From Fistulifera solaris (Eukaryota; Bacillariophyta; Bacillariophyceae; Naviculales; Stauroneidaceae), in contig AP026132.1 in the NCBI GenBank assembly GCA_030295235.1, positions 346,001 through 410,000 on the forward strand: a stretch of DNA of 64,000 bases. The letters are read 5' to 3'. The position numbers and the translations under genes were made by a program. The notes beneath the pieces were generated by a model. It was given only the letters and a program-made list of their open reading frames with translations, made no database searches and was not told the origin of the DNA. Shown in pieces: positions 1 through 10,195 of this stretch. How positions within the stretch are numbered: the first letter of the stretch is position 1; every line of letters starts with the position of its first letter.

Positions 1-262
1 ATGAGCTTAAGTAGTTAGTGGTATTTACAGCACACAGTCTTTAATTAATGTCAATACTTAGATCAACATATTTACATTAAAACACATACAAACCTTACAT
101 ATAAGGCCTTTATGTACAACGGTACTTTCATGACGGCCCTGTAAAAACTCCAACAGCAAAGTACACGTTTTATAGCTAGGTTTGCGTGTGCACCCAGTTC
201 ACGACTAACCAATTTACAGAAGCTAGGGAAGCTAACTATGGTTATTTTCAATTTCATAACAA

Positions 263-2416
263 TCAGGCTAAGCCGGTCTGATATCCATTTTGAGCATACT
301 CGGAATGGTCCTTACTTTTCTTATCAAACCTTCGCACCTTCCGGAATCCTCGATTCACAATCTTGCATAAGTGACCGCAATATTCAGAATGAGTGTGAAA
401 GAACTTACTCATCCCTTCCTTGCCGTGATCCGTGCGCCCATGGACATTCTTTCGGCAAGTAAATCCGCCAGGATTGTAGTAGTGTATGACAGGATCTGAA
501 AACATCAAAACGTTGTTCGCTTCATCGTAGACACCTTGAAGATCGCAAACGAGCCGCTTTCTACTCGAGGCCCGATAGCTAAAGTGTGAAAACGCCTGTG
601 CCACCTCAAAAGGACTAAAGACAATCGCACTCTTTTCAGATGGGACACCCAGTGCCTCCTTTTCATCGTCCGAGGAGTCTTCTTCTTCCTCGTTACCTTC
701 TTCGATAATGTCACCATCAAAAGAGCAACACGAGTCATATTGACCGCCGCGTGACGGAGACTTTCTTGAGAGAAAACAGGCGCTTCCTTCATCCCATCGA
801 CAAAACCGTTGTTGCAATTCCATTTGTGCCACTTGGTATGGTCAAGTTTGTCTTCGACCAACACACTCAAAACACCGAGTTCGGGGTCGTCCAACTCATA
901 AATCGAGCAGTCCAGGAAACTGACAGTCGGCGTACGCTGATCAACACGATACGATTCCTTCAACTTGTCATTGAATTCCTTCGCAAGTCGTCGAGCCAAT
1001 TGCTGAGTTTTGCAGAAAGAAGCTGTATATTCTTTCCTAGCCTTCTCATCGGAACAATCGACATCGAGGATCAAGCGGCTTTCTTTTGCTACCATTGCCT
1101 TTCCAACGATCGTCCGGCAATCAGCGGCAAGCTCAAAGAATCGATAGGCAAATCTTTCAGCTCCCTCACCAAAGGACCTTTGGCGAACGCAACGTAACGA
1201 GCGTGCGGATACTGCAACGCTGCTTTTTCGTACTTGTGCATTCTTCGGTTTTTATTTACACCTTCCGACTCGATCCATTCCTCGTAAGTCTTCCGTTTCA
1301 CTAAATCCAATGAATAGATCCAAAAGTCGTCATCAGAGACTCTCGAAATAGCCTGCCCTGCTTTACTGCGAGACTCTCTGAGAATACTTCGGACCTGTCG
1401 TTGTTTCTTCGACTTTGCATCGGTCAACTCCAGTTGGGTCGACGTGATGGATGTTGCAACAGAAGTAAAGACATCTCCGAGTGCAGAAGAGGTCATCGAT
1501 GGCAGACAGAAGTCAGCATGAGCCCCGTAATCATCTGCGGCGTCTACCATGCGTTTCAGCATGTCAAAGTCGTCGTAAGCTCCCATCGCGATCGCCTTGA
1601 AGGTGAGCCGCCGCCCAAATTCTTGGCCAAGTCGCCAACAGTGTTTTCTATGATTTGGTAGCACAATTCCTTGTCTAAACCATAGCCGGTTGCAGCATCA
1701 GAGGGTCTTCCATCGGATAGAGAAGTGAGTGAAACGGCACACGAAGCATTCGGGTTCCGAAGAAGTAAAGTCTCTGCCATTCTGAGGCTGGGAAGGAAGG
1801 GTCCGTGCCCACGGGGTGCAACGAGTGTTTCACTGTATAGCTTAACAAGTTTGTTGTACAAAACCCAAGAGCATGGTTCCTCTTCAAAGATCGCATTTGC
1901 GGTTTCTCCCAAGGTGACAACGGAAATGACATCCGTGAGACCGCCTTCTCCTGTTTCCAGTCGACTCGCTAAGAAGTCCAAAGCAATGGAGACCCAGACT
2001 GCCGCTAGACGGGTTCGTGTGCCCCATACATCCGCTTGCTTCATACTTCCCGAGGTATCCACCACGAGAACTGAATTCGAAGTCCAGCAATCGAGATCGT
2101 CCTGAATCTTTCGACGAGCTTTCGTGTACTCCGCGTGCATCTCCTCCGTCAAAGGAACTTCTTCCAGCTCCAGTGGCTTTGCGTAGCAGGTGACCTCTTC
2201 GCCGGTCACTTCATTCACAATGTAAGTTAGGTCCTGGTAGACGTACATGGCGGCTTCGTCACCGTTCGGTCGAGGATGAGTGCCGTAACGGACGCCGTAC
2301 TTTCGGGCCGCTTGGAGATCTTTCTTATCGATTCCTCGCTGCTTTCTTCGCAATCTCCCGTGCTCCGTTTCCACGAACGTTATCGCTGAAGTGTAGATGG
2401 AATCGGCGCTCAACAT
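263..2416 (-). CDS. VWA-domain alpha-kinase (VwkA-like), with three frame breaks
   Basis: An atypical Ser/Thr protein kinase of the alpha-kinase (eEF2K/VwkA) family with an N-terminal von Willebrand A domain. The VWA domain has a MIDAS motif, DTSGSM, near residue 118. The alpha-kinase domain fills the C-terminal half: AKGPF-like start, GKAMVAKES around the catalytic lysine region, LVCDLQGVYD, DPVIH, GRTDHGKEG and the His/Cys zinc signature THSEYCGHLC. Repaired length would be about 718 residues. The reading frame changes three times, near 1614-1622, 1171-1180 and 755-770; each is explained by one missing base at or near a short homopolymer, and homology continues across every break, so consensus error is more likely than gene death. 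The ATG at 2416 is the first in frame. Family assignment is firm; substrate unknown. Confidence 0.85.
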
Positions 2417-2824
2417 GGTATCGCGGTTTTAGGATGAAGAACAAATCAGGATGGTAGGCTTCCTGCTTGCGTATATAATGAGAGCGCCGCATGCTGGATT
2501 TTCAAGGAGGAAAATGCCGAAAAAAACATGGCAAAATGGATCTTTTGACGAGGAACAAGTTCTATTGGTCCGTGAAATTTGAGTTGTTCACTATGAACAA
2601 GAAGTTCACCTTCATCTTGTTCTTTCTTTTGAAAGGTGCCCGCAAAACGCAAAAATATTCTCCGCCGCATCGCGTGCCGTACAAATTCTACGTACTTCTA
2701 CGGAAATCCGGGTTTGTTTGTGGGCGAATCGCGAAGAACGAGCGCACGAAGAATCACAGCATTGCTAGGGAGATGCATAAAATTAACCAGACGTTTTCAC
2801 ATTAATTTTTAAAATTAATTGCTA
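2417..2824. other. Intergenic, no gene seen
   Basis: This 408 bp stretch lies between the 5' end of the VWA-kinase gene and the 3' end of the first PDZ membrane gene. Small ORFs exist on both strands but none has recognisable composition or homology. An AT-rich near-palindrome at about 2802-2820 sits just beyond the stop of the PDZ gene and may lie near its polyadenylation site. Confidence 0.5.
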
Positions 2825-4913
2825 TCATTCCATAGTGACGGTTCGAATGATGGTTAACTTCCGCGATGGATTGTTGCTCTTCTTCGATATCAATTTGGAT
2901 ACACGAATGGCCGTCATACTGCGCACATCTTCATCGTCGACGGCCACGAGTTTGTCACCGACTTGTATTTGATCCGCAATCACCGATGTGTCTTTCACGG
3001 CATGTACCACCGGTGCACCATCGTCGGGTGTGTCAATCACCACACCCAATTTCCCGGCGGGAGCAATAATGTCTATCACTTGCTCCTGGATGCCACTGTC
3101 ACGAAGTTGCGATTCGGCTCCCAAGGCAGCTAATGCGGCTGTATTGAGAGTCCCCGCGGTCAATCGAGTTGTATCGCCCATAGTACCGCCGGCACTGGAA
3201 ACTACAGAGGTATCACCGCCTCCGTAAAGCTTGGAGTAGTCGTAATCGACCGTGGCAACACTAGAATGACCGTTCAGTAAACAACAAGTTAGCAATACAA
3301 ATCATCTTGGAAGACGTAATAGACTTACCTTTGATCGCCGTAGCCAACATCGAGGATTTTGCTCTCGAATGATTTTTGTTTGGGCGGCACATACGGATCT
3401 TCCATTAATGACAAGTCTTCTTCGCTGGGACTGATAATGAAATGAGGAGACACTTCCGACTGATTGTCACGCTGATCACGTTGTTCCACACCCACACTGC
3501 CATCACCACTTCCTCGAACGAAACCGTAACCGACGTAGGCACAGACCAACAGCACGGCAGCACCTGCCGCTATAATACCGATTAAAACACCCATCGACAA
3601 GCCACTGTCATCGTCGTCACTGCCTCCGTCTCCTTCTTCATCGGGTGTAATGTCTTCACCAAGTATGCTGGGTACTGCCAAAGGCAAAACAAGCTCCCCC
3701 ATATTGGCGAATTCGGTTCGCAACAATTCACCGTATTCCCGGTTCGCGGCCTCGTCATTAAAGGGCAACAAGGCCACGACCTCCGGATCCGCAGTGTCAT
3801 CGGTAGCACCATACTCCAATGTTTGGTTGTACAGTATGGAATTGTCTTGGTCCTGTCGAACAAACGTAATGGCGCTCACCATGGATTCTTGCAAGCGTCG
3901 ACGCCCATTACTGACAAAATAACCTTCAAACCATTCGGCGGTCACACGTTCCCACATGTCAATCTCGTCGTCTTCGAGACGACCACCGCCTCCAAGGGCA
4001 ACCGAATATTCATCAAACGGGCCTCGACGGGTTCGGTGGTAGCGGCCGCACTGGGTGCCAAGGATGTCACTGCGATGCTGGGTACCGCCGACGGTGCTTC
4101 ACTGGAGGCGAGTACCGTGGGTGCTTGACTGAGGACGACGCTCGGACTTTCACTCGCCGCTACCGTGGGCACAGACGACGGGGCCGTCGTATTGCGCACC
4201 GTCGGCTGCAGGGACGTTGTCGGTGCCTCCGTGGGAGCAAACGTGGGTGCCCGTGTTTGACCGGGCAGCAGTGGTACCGCAATCGGTACTTTTAAATTTT
4301 CCCAGCCTTGAAATGTCAAATTCAACGCGGTCGCGTATTGCGCATTCCCTTCCGGTGTCGTCAACGGATACACGGCATAATATCCCGGCGTCTGCGTCCC
4401 ATTGAGCGACGTATAGGTGAGTTGCTGTGAGTAATTGAACGTAGTAACGATGACTTCGTTCCGCAACACACTGTCCTGCGACAAAAAGGAAATGACGGTC
4501 GTAAAGTTGCGAATGCCCACGTCGTTTTCCGCATAAAATTGCTGGAAAAAGTTGCGTGTGACGTTTTCCCACAGCGCATAGCGTGTTTCGTCTTCAATGA
4601 GTGGAGGAACATTTTCGAGTTGCAAGGTAATTCCGGAAATGGTCACATTGACGGGGAACGATTGCGACACGGGTGGCGGACTGGGAAGGGTGATCGGAGG
4701 TGCGGCCGTCGGTGGCAGCGACGTCAAGGGAGGGTCGGTTGAGGAATTGGTGGGAATGGGAGAAAGCGGATTCGTCGTAGGAGAAAGCACCGGGAATGTG
4801 GTTGTGTTTGTTGTATTGGTCGTGATGGTAGTATTTGTAGGGCCGGTAGTATTGGATGTTTGTGCGATGACGACCGGCATCCAGGAGAGCAAGAATAGAT
4901 ACCGTACTTTCAT
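2825..4913 (-). CDS. Receptor-like single-pass membrane protein with two ectodomain copies and PDZ domain (family copy 1)
   Basis: Predicted type I membrane protein of about 673 residues. In order: signal peptide (residues 1-18, ending VVIAQ), Asn/Thr-rich stretch with many NxT sequons (19-80), ectodomain copy 1 (about 84-230), Thr/Ser/Pro-rich linker (230-295), ectodomain copy 2 (about 300-400), acidic spacer, TM segment (about 439-465), cytosolic tail, and a PDZ domain (about 588-668) with the carboxylate-binding loop GKLGVVI. One GT-AG intron (3261-3328, 68 bp, phase 2) separates the tail from the PDZ part. A frame break at the GGG run at 4019-4021 (plus-strand numbering) fits one missing base; the second ectodomain reads straight across it. 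The gene diverges from copy 2. The ectodomain family is not one I recognise. PDZ suggests a scaffold that binds C-terminal peptides; role in signalling or adhesion is inference. Confidence 0.8.
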
Positions 4914-5958
4914 GTTTCCTATCTGTCGCTTTTTACAAATAAATAGCGCTAATTTGCTTCTGCTTCGTTAAATCAAGCAAATGGTGGCTTTTTGTCTTGC
5001 AAAACAATCTAACGATCACTTTGTTGGTGATTGTTTAGTTGCCGTTTGAGTCGTCGATGTCAATAAAAGGAGGACGATAGGACGATGGCATTGAATTCGG
5101 GCGGTGAGATTCGTTGCAATTCTTTCGAGTACAAATGTTGCGTCAACGGAAACGATTGTACTGTCGAGCGAAGAATTTAAATCATGTGCCCGTAAATCTG
5201 GAGTCCCGCCGGTATCCTCCAACGGAAATTTCCACCTCAGTCGTTGTTCGATGGAAGAGGGGACCATCCTGGTACCTGTACGACAAATATCTTAATCTTG
5301 CTAGGTGTTGAATGTTGGAGGCATTCTGAGCATAGTTGAGCATTGAACTGTCATTTGTCGAGAGGTTGTTACTTTACACGGTGATGCAACCGGTATCACT
5401 TTAGAAGCTTTTTGTCTCTTAGAACGATGCTGCTACGTCGGAAGATACATACATTCTCTCGTAATTGGTATTCGCTAAGAAACTTTGTCAGAACATGTTG
5501 TCAACAAAAACGTTTCTCCTTACGACTGACTTGACTTCTTTTATAAAAAATAAAGACTAGACTAGTTGATCCCATCTCATGTTCTATTACTCCCAATCTC
5601 GTTTTCAGCAGGACGAAAACGATGGGAAACACTCGACTTCATGGAACCGTGATGTGCGATGCCAGCGTGGACGTGTGGATAGGCGCGCGTCCGATCCCGC
5701 ATGTCCAATTTCTCCGAGGACTTTTTTACTTAGCAAAGACTTTAATGACAATAGCCAAAAGAGTACGCGACCTTTCGAATCGGAGTATCGTCGTTTCAGC
5801 ACCGTGCGCAACGCCATGTTGCTCACGATTCACGGACGAAAAATAATGCGATCGTAGCCAATAAGCGAAAATAACAAGGTTCATTCATTCATCTTGCGAG
5901 TTCCGAGTTGAATAAAAAGAGAGGAATAAACAGAAAATTTAACTTTACAGTATTCGCA
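4914..5958. promoter_or_regulatory. Divergent spacer between PDZ copies 1 and 2
   Basis: About 1 kb separates the start codons of two divergently transcribed paralogues, so it must hold both promoters. Open frames at 5579-5857 overlap each other on both strands and look like chance. No repeat or RNA gene was recognised. Confidence 0.4.
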
Positions 5959-7259
5959 ATGCTAATGAAAGTCCTTCTCTCCGTCGCTTGGATATTACCC
6001 GCGGTCAATTCGCAATTCACGGCCTCACCGACGCCACCGGATGTGGTCGTCGAGACCGAAGCACCCGTCGCAGCCCCGACATTGCAACCAACGGTCGGTG
6101 TCATTGCCACCGAACAACCCACACTACCTCTCAGTACACCGGAACCGACACAATTGCCGACGACAGCTCCCATAGCCGTTCCGGTCACGGTTCCGGTCGC
6201 CGTCCCCGTGTCTCCACCACCCACAGCCGCCCCGATTGTATTGCCCGTGGCCGTTCCAACACCGCCTCCGGTGGTGGCTCCGGTGCTGGTAGCGACTCCT
6301 GCTCCGACCTTGTTTCCCACTCCGGACGTTGTGATTGTCGAGACGCCGTCACCGACCGGTTCGCCCGTTGCGACGCCGATTGCCACGACGCTGTCCCCGA
6401 CCGTACGACAGGCCATCGAAACGTCTTCTCCCACTTCGACGTCCGATTCCGGTAATATCAATCCTCCACCCACCAACGAGGAAGATGACGAGTTATTGAG
6501 TTTACCGGCCTGGATTGGAATTGGGGTCGGTGGCTTGATCTTGTTGGGAGCGATTGTCTTTGTTGCCCTGCGAGGCGGGGGCAACCAGAGTGGTGCCAGC
6601 GTACCCGCCAGTCGTCACACCAAAGAGACGCGCATGTCCTCCCAACCCGAAGTCGAAATTCAAATCACCAATGATGACGATATTTCGACCATTGGATATC
6701 CCACCGTGGCGACGCGTTCGTATCGGGGCGACCAACAAAGGTGAGTCAATGGAGCGATCGATTTTTTCGAGTACTCGGTCCTGTTGTGTCTCTCATCCTG
6801 CATAATTTTCTGTTTAACAGTCTCCCAACGATCGATTACGATTACACGAGATCTTACGGAGCCGGTCAGGACGGATCGGTGGTTTCCAGTGCCGCCGGGA
6901 CCATGGGCGATACCGTGACCCCATCGGTGACGACCGCTCTGTTGAATCGGATGAGTGATACACGAGCGCCCTCGGAACGATCCTCCAAATCGACGCGGGT
7001 GGTGGAAATTGTGGCGCCCGCGGGGAAATTGGGGGTCGTCTTAGATGCGTCCGACGATCCGGAAGATCCGATTGGCTGTCCCGTCGTGCATACCGTCAAG
7101 GAGAATTCTCCCTTAATTGGTCAATTGCAAGTTGGGGATAAATTGATTGCGCTCGATGATGAAGATGTCCGTGGTATGACGGCCATGCAAGTCTCGAAAT
7201 TGATTTCCATGAAGAGTGCCAATCCGCGAAGGAAGTTTACCGTTCTGCGTCCTTTATAG
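5959..7259 (+). CDS. Single-pass membrane protein with Pro/Val-rich stalk and PDZ domain (family copy 2)
   Basis: Predicted 406-residue type I membrane protein, intact in this sequence. Signal peptide (about 1-19, ending PAVNSQ), Pro/Thr/Val-rich stalk (about 20-165) with repeated TAP/VAVP units, short acidic spacer, TM segment (about 183-207, AWIGIGVGGLILLGAIVFVA), cytosolic tail with the shared motif DDDISTIG, then PDZ (about 320-403) with the loop GKLGVVL. Intron 6741-6820 (80 bp, phase 2) is at the position seen in copy 1. It lacks the globular ectodomain of copies 1 and 3. Start: ATG at 5959, just ahead of the hydrophobic signal; an in-frame TTG upstream is ignored. It shares the post-intron DYDYT and GTMGDT motifs with copy 1. 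Confidence 0.8.
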
Positions 7260-7453
7260 TTACAATGTAATCGATGAAAACGTTAAAAGTATTCCGTAAT
7301 AATAACACAGAAAGTCAGCGACTCTAGACTACCAGGTAGCAAATATAATTTAAGTTAATTTGTACGGAGTACTATGTTCAAGTTCATGATTAATTAGCGT
7401 CGCCGAGCGAATTAGAGAACACTTTCGTCCGGAAACAAGGCGATACCAAAATA

Positions 7454-8389
7454 TCATGCCACGGGAAGATGTTCCAAGACATCGTCTCGAAAGGGAAGAT
7501 AAATTCGGGCCACAGCACCTTCATCCTGTGATGATGACAATGTGACATTGCCACCAAAATGTTGCATCATGAGACGACTGGCCGACAAGCCGACACCCAA
7601 ACTGCTCATGGGACTGCGGACCGCCGCGTACGATTGTTGTTCGTCCAATCGATCCCATCGTCGGCCGGCCGATGAATATCCCCACGCAAACAAGTTGTCA
7701 GAATCTGGCAATCCTATGCCATGATCTTGAAGTGTCACGCAGATCGCATCGTCGTCGGACGAAAGGGTGATTTGCACCGGGGGTGGATCACGGGAGTGGC
7801 GCTGCAAAGTCGCATGAAAGGTATTTTTGAGCAATTCGACCAATGTATGATGGACCCACGGTAATACAAGTGTAAGGGGCTTTGAAGGATTAGCGCGCTG
7901 TAGGTGCACTTCGGGCGCCATCATCCAATGGGACTCACAGACTTGTTGTGCTTGCGAAATGGCTGGATCCAGAAGATCAGATGCATTCTCAATGGTTGTG
8001 ATGGCACCGGCATCCTTATTTTTGTATAATTTGACGTAATGATCGCACAACAATTGTATACTATACCGAACGCGCAATATATCGTTCTTCTCGTCCGACT
8101 CGAGTTTTAAATCGACAAGCCGTTCCAAAGTGGTGGCATGACGATCTCGAATTTGTTCCAATGTTTTGCTAACGATATCTTGATCGGCACTATTCCATCG
8201 TTGAAGAACAGGAGACGACAAGAGTTGTCGACACAATTGTTCCGTATCGCGATGCAAATAGTGTAAATGCGAGTCGACGAGACGGGTTTGTTGCCAGGCC
8301 AGACGGTCCGCTACGTGTTGCAAGACAGTCTCAGCGGTCGAGCTGTTGATTTTCAAGTTCGCTAGAGATCGCAGCGTCCAACGTTTCAT
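7454..8389 (-). CDS. Mitochondrial protein kinase, PDK/BCKDK family
   Basis: Histidine-kinase-like (GHKL) kinase that would phosphorylate and inactivate the E1 subunit of pyruvate or branched-chain 2-oxoacid dehydrogenase in the mitochondrial matrix. The ATP-binding half is clear: N-box ELLKNTFHAT near residue 190, G1 box DHGIGLP, and G2 region GVGLSASRLMMQHFGG near 285. The N-terminal helical bundle also fits (IRDRHATTLERLVDLKL). At 311 residues it is shorter than the usual 380-430, the loss being at the N terminus. No intron or frame break. The start has a basic residue and Ser/Thr/Asn but no obvious long presequence. PDK versus BCKDK cannot be decided by eye. It lies on the opposite strand between PDZ copies 2 and 3. 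Confidence 0.85.
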   Translation of the reverse strand: MKRWTLRSLANLKINSSTAETVLQHVADRLAWQQTRLVDSHLHYLHRDTEQLCRQLLSSPVLQRWNSADQDIVSKTLEQIRDRHATTLERLVDLKLESDEKNDILRVRYSIQLLCDHYVKLYKNKDAGAITTIENASDLLDPAISQAQQVCESHWMMAPEVHLQRANPSKPLTLVLPWVHHTLVELLKNTFHATLQRHSRDPPPVQITLSSDDDAICVTLQDHGIGLPDSDNLFAWGYSSAGRRWDRLDEQQSYAAVRSPMSSLGVGLSASRLMMQHFGGNVTLSSSQDEGAVARIYLPFRDDVLEHLPVA

Positions 8390-8753
8390 GTCGTGTTTGA
8401 ATACAATATTGCAGATTGAGTGAAAAGGACAGCAGCATCACAAGGTGAACGAAAGGCTGCAAGAAAAAGCAAAACGTTTTCGTTTTGTCGTTTCTTCGAG
8501 GACCGACGGACCGGTACTCACACTTAGCATGTCACGACTAATCCAAAACCGCACTCCCACTTTCATGAGATACTGAAACTTCGTTTGTATAAACGACTGA
8601 GAAGCCGTTGATTGTCTCTCTTTTATACGGCGGGACTGATTTGGACCGGTTTTCTTTCATCTTTCATCGTTTCATTTCTGTCAAAAAGATCCACGCCATG
8701 AGTCGTGTGTCTAAGGAAATGCAGTCCACGTTATCCTCACAAAAACAATCAGC
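8390..8753. promoter_or_regulatory. Divergent promoter spacer, 2-oxoacid dehydrogenase kinase / PDZ copy 3
   Basis: This 364 bp spacer separates two start codons facing away from each other and probably holds both promoters. A TATA-like GTATAAAC occurs about 160 bp before the PDZ gene start. No other element was recognised. Confidence 0.4.
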
Positions 8754-10195
8754 ATGCAATCAATGCAAGTTGTCACGTTGCTCTTGTTGTTGGCTGGCAT
8801 GGCCACCGCGACGCCTTCGCCGACCGCCCCTTTCACGCCAAACGAGGACCCGACATTCGCACCAACATCCTCCTTGACGTTGTGGGACAAAGTGAGACCT
8901 GTTGCACCAGTGCCAGCACCGGTCAAGCCACCGACACTCTCACCCACGACGACCCCCAAGACGGTGTCACCCTCCATGGCCCCCACGATGTCACCGAGCC
9001 ATGCTCCTGTGTCTCTCCCCTCCGATTTTCCTTCCTTGTCTCCGACCGCGTCTACCAACGAACCCTCCACGGCCCCCGTCGCAACTCCCACGAAGCAGCC
9101 GACAAATGGTACTTTTATCACTTCCGTCGAAGTGACGGGCTTGCAATTGAAGCTCGTGGATGCGGGGACGTTGCTCGAGAAAACATGGATGGAAAGTCGC
9201 GACGGAAGCGTTTTACAACGAATATTATGAGGACATTGAATGCGAAGTGACCTTTGTGCGATCGGAGAACAGCGAAGACCCGAAAGTCAACACCATTACG
9301 TACGATCTCCTCTTGCAGTCCGAGTTCTTTGCGCTCAACAATCCGATGCAATACGCGCTGAAACCCTTTCGAAATGAAGCCGCGAATTTGCAGTACGGGA
9401 ACGATTTGCGCACTTTGCTCAACTTTGAACGCCTCACTATCCCTCTGGCGGTTCCGACTCGCCTCACCGACGATTCCGTTCAACCGCAAAAGAACCTAAT
9501 CGAAAAACTGGGATTGCATGCAATTTTGGGGATTGTTGCGGCGGCTTTATTGGTTGCATTTTTGTTGCTGTGCTGGTGCAAGCGTGCGCGTCGTCAACAA
9601 AACAAAGCGTCCGAGGCGCCCATGTCGACATTTCGAATTTCTTCTGATGATGATATTTCCACCATTGGACCCATCGATATTGTGGATAGCGAAAAGGAGA
9701 AAGGTAGGTGTTCGAGTGTTTGTGGCGAAGACAAGTTCAACCTTTTCTGATCTGTATCTTTCTTCATTCTTTAGCATTCATTCCGGAGACGATGACTATT
9801 CAAAGGGAGTCGATGGCCGCAATTTTGGTCGAGCAATTCTTTCGAATATAAGTCGAAGAATGTGCATGGGTGGCTCTGGCAATAGCGCCGAAGAGTCGCG
9901 CGATGACGAGGAAGTAGTAGATTACACGGCCGGCGACTGGATGGAGATTGTCGTGCCTCCCGGCAAGCTGGGTATTATCATCAACACTCCCGACGACGGT
10001 CCTCCGGTGATCCACACAGTGAAAGAAACGTCGGCTGTTTTGCATCAAATTCATGTCGGCGACAAACTAATTGCCATTGACGATGAAGATGTGCAAGCAA
10101 TGACCGCCATTCAGGTATCGCAGATCATTTCCAATAAAAGCTCCGATGCTAGGAAGTTTACCATTGTGCGACCGTACGATACTGTGACCGTTTAA
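8754..10195 (+). CDS. Receptor-like single-pass membrane protein with one ectodomain and PDZ domain (family copy 3)
   Basis: Predicted about 457-residue paralogue of copy 1. Signal peptide (about 1-19, LLLLLAGMATA), Thr/Ser/Pro stalk (20-120), one ectodomain (about 120-245) resembling those of copy 1, TM segment (about 251-275, ILGIVAAALLVAFLLLCW), tail with DDDISTIG, and PDZ (about 374-452, loop GKLGIII). A frame break at AAA 9193-9195 fits one extra base. The intron ends at 9774; the donor that keeps the frame is 9708 (67 bp), whereas the better-looking GTAGGT at 9704 would need another indel. ATG at 8754 precedes the signal peptide directly. Stalk plus ectodomain suggests a cell-surface receptor or adhesion role; unproven. 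Confidence 0.78.

Noticed and set aside
238-462. Plus-strand ORF over the end of the alpha-kinase gene
   Set aside because: It is the antisense shadow of the kinase C terminus.
263-2416. VWA-kinase as a pseudogene
   Set aside because: Its breaks have the same homopolymer signature as those in essential genes of the window, and catalytic and zinc residues are intact.
2491-2805. 104-codon plus-strand ORF
   Set aside because: Lys/Phe-rich, no homology, no conserved features; likely chance in AT-rich spacer.
5579-5857. ORFs on both strands between PDZ copies 1 and 2
   Set aside because: They overlap in several frames with no shared motif and lie in a promoter spacer.
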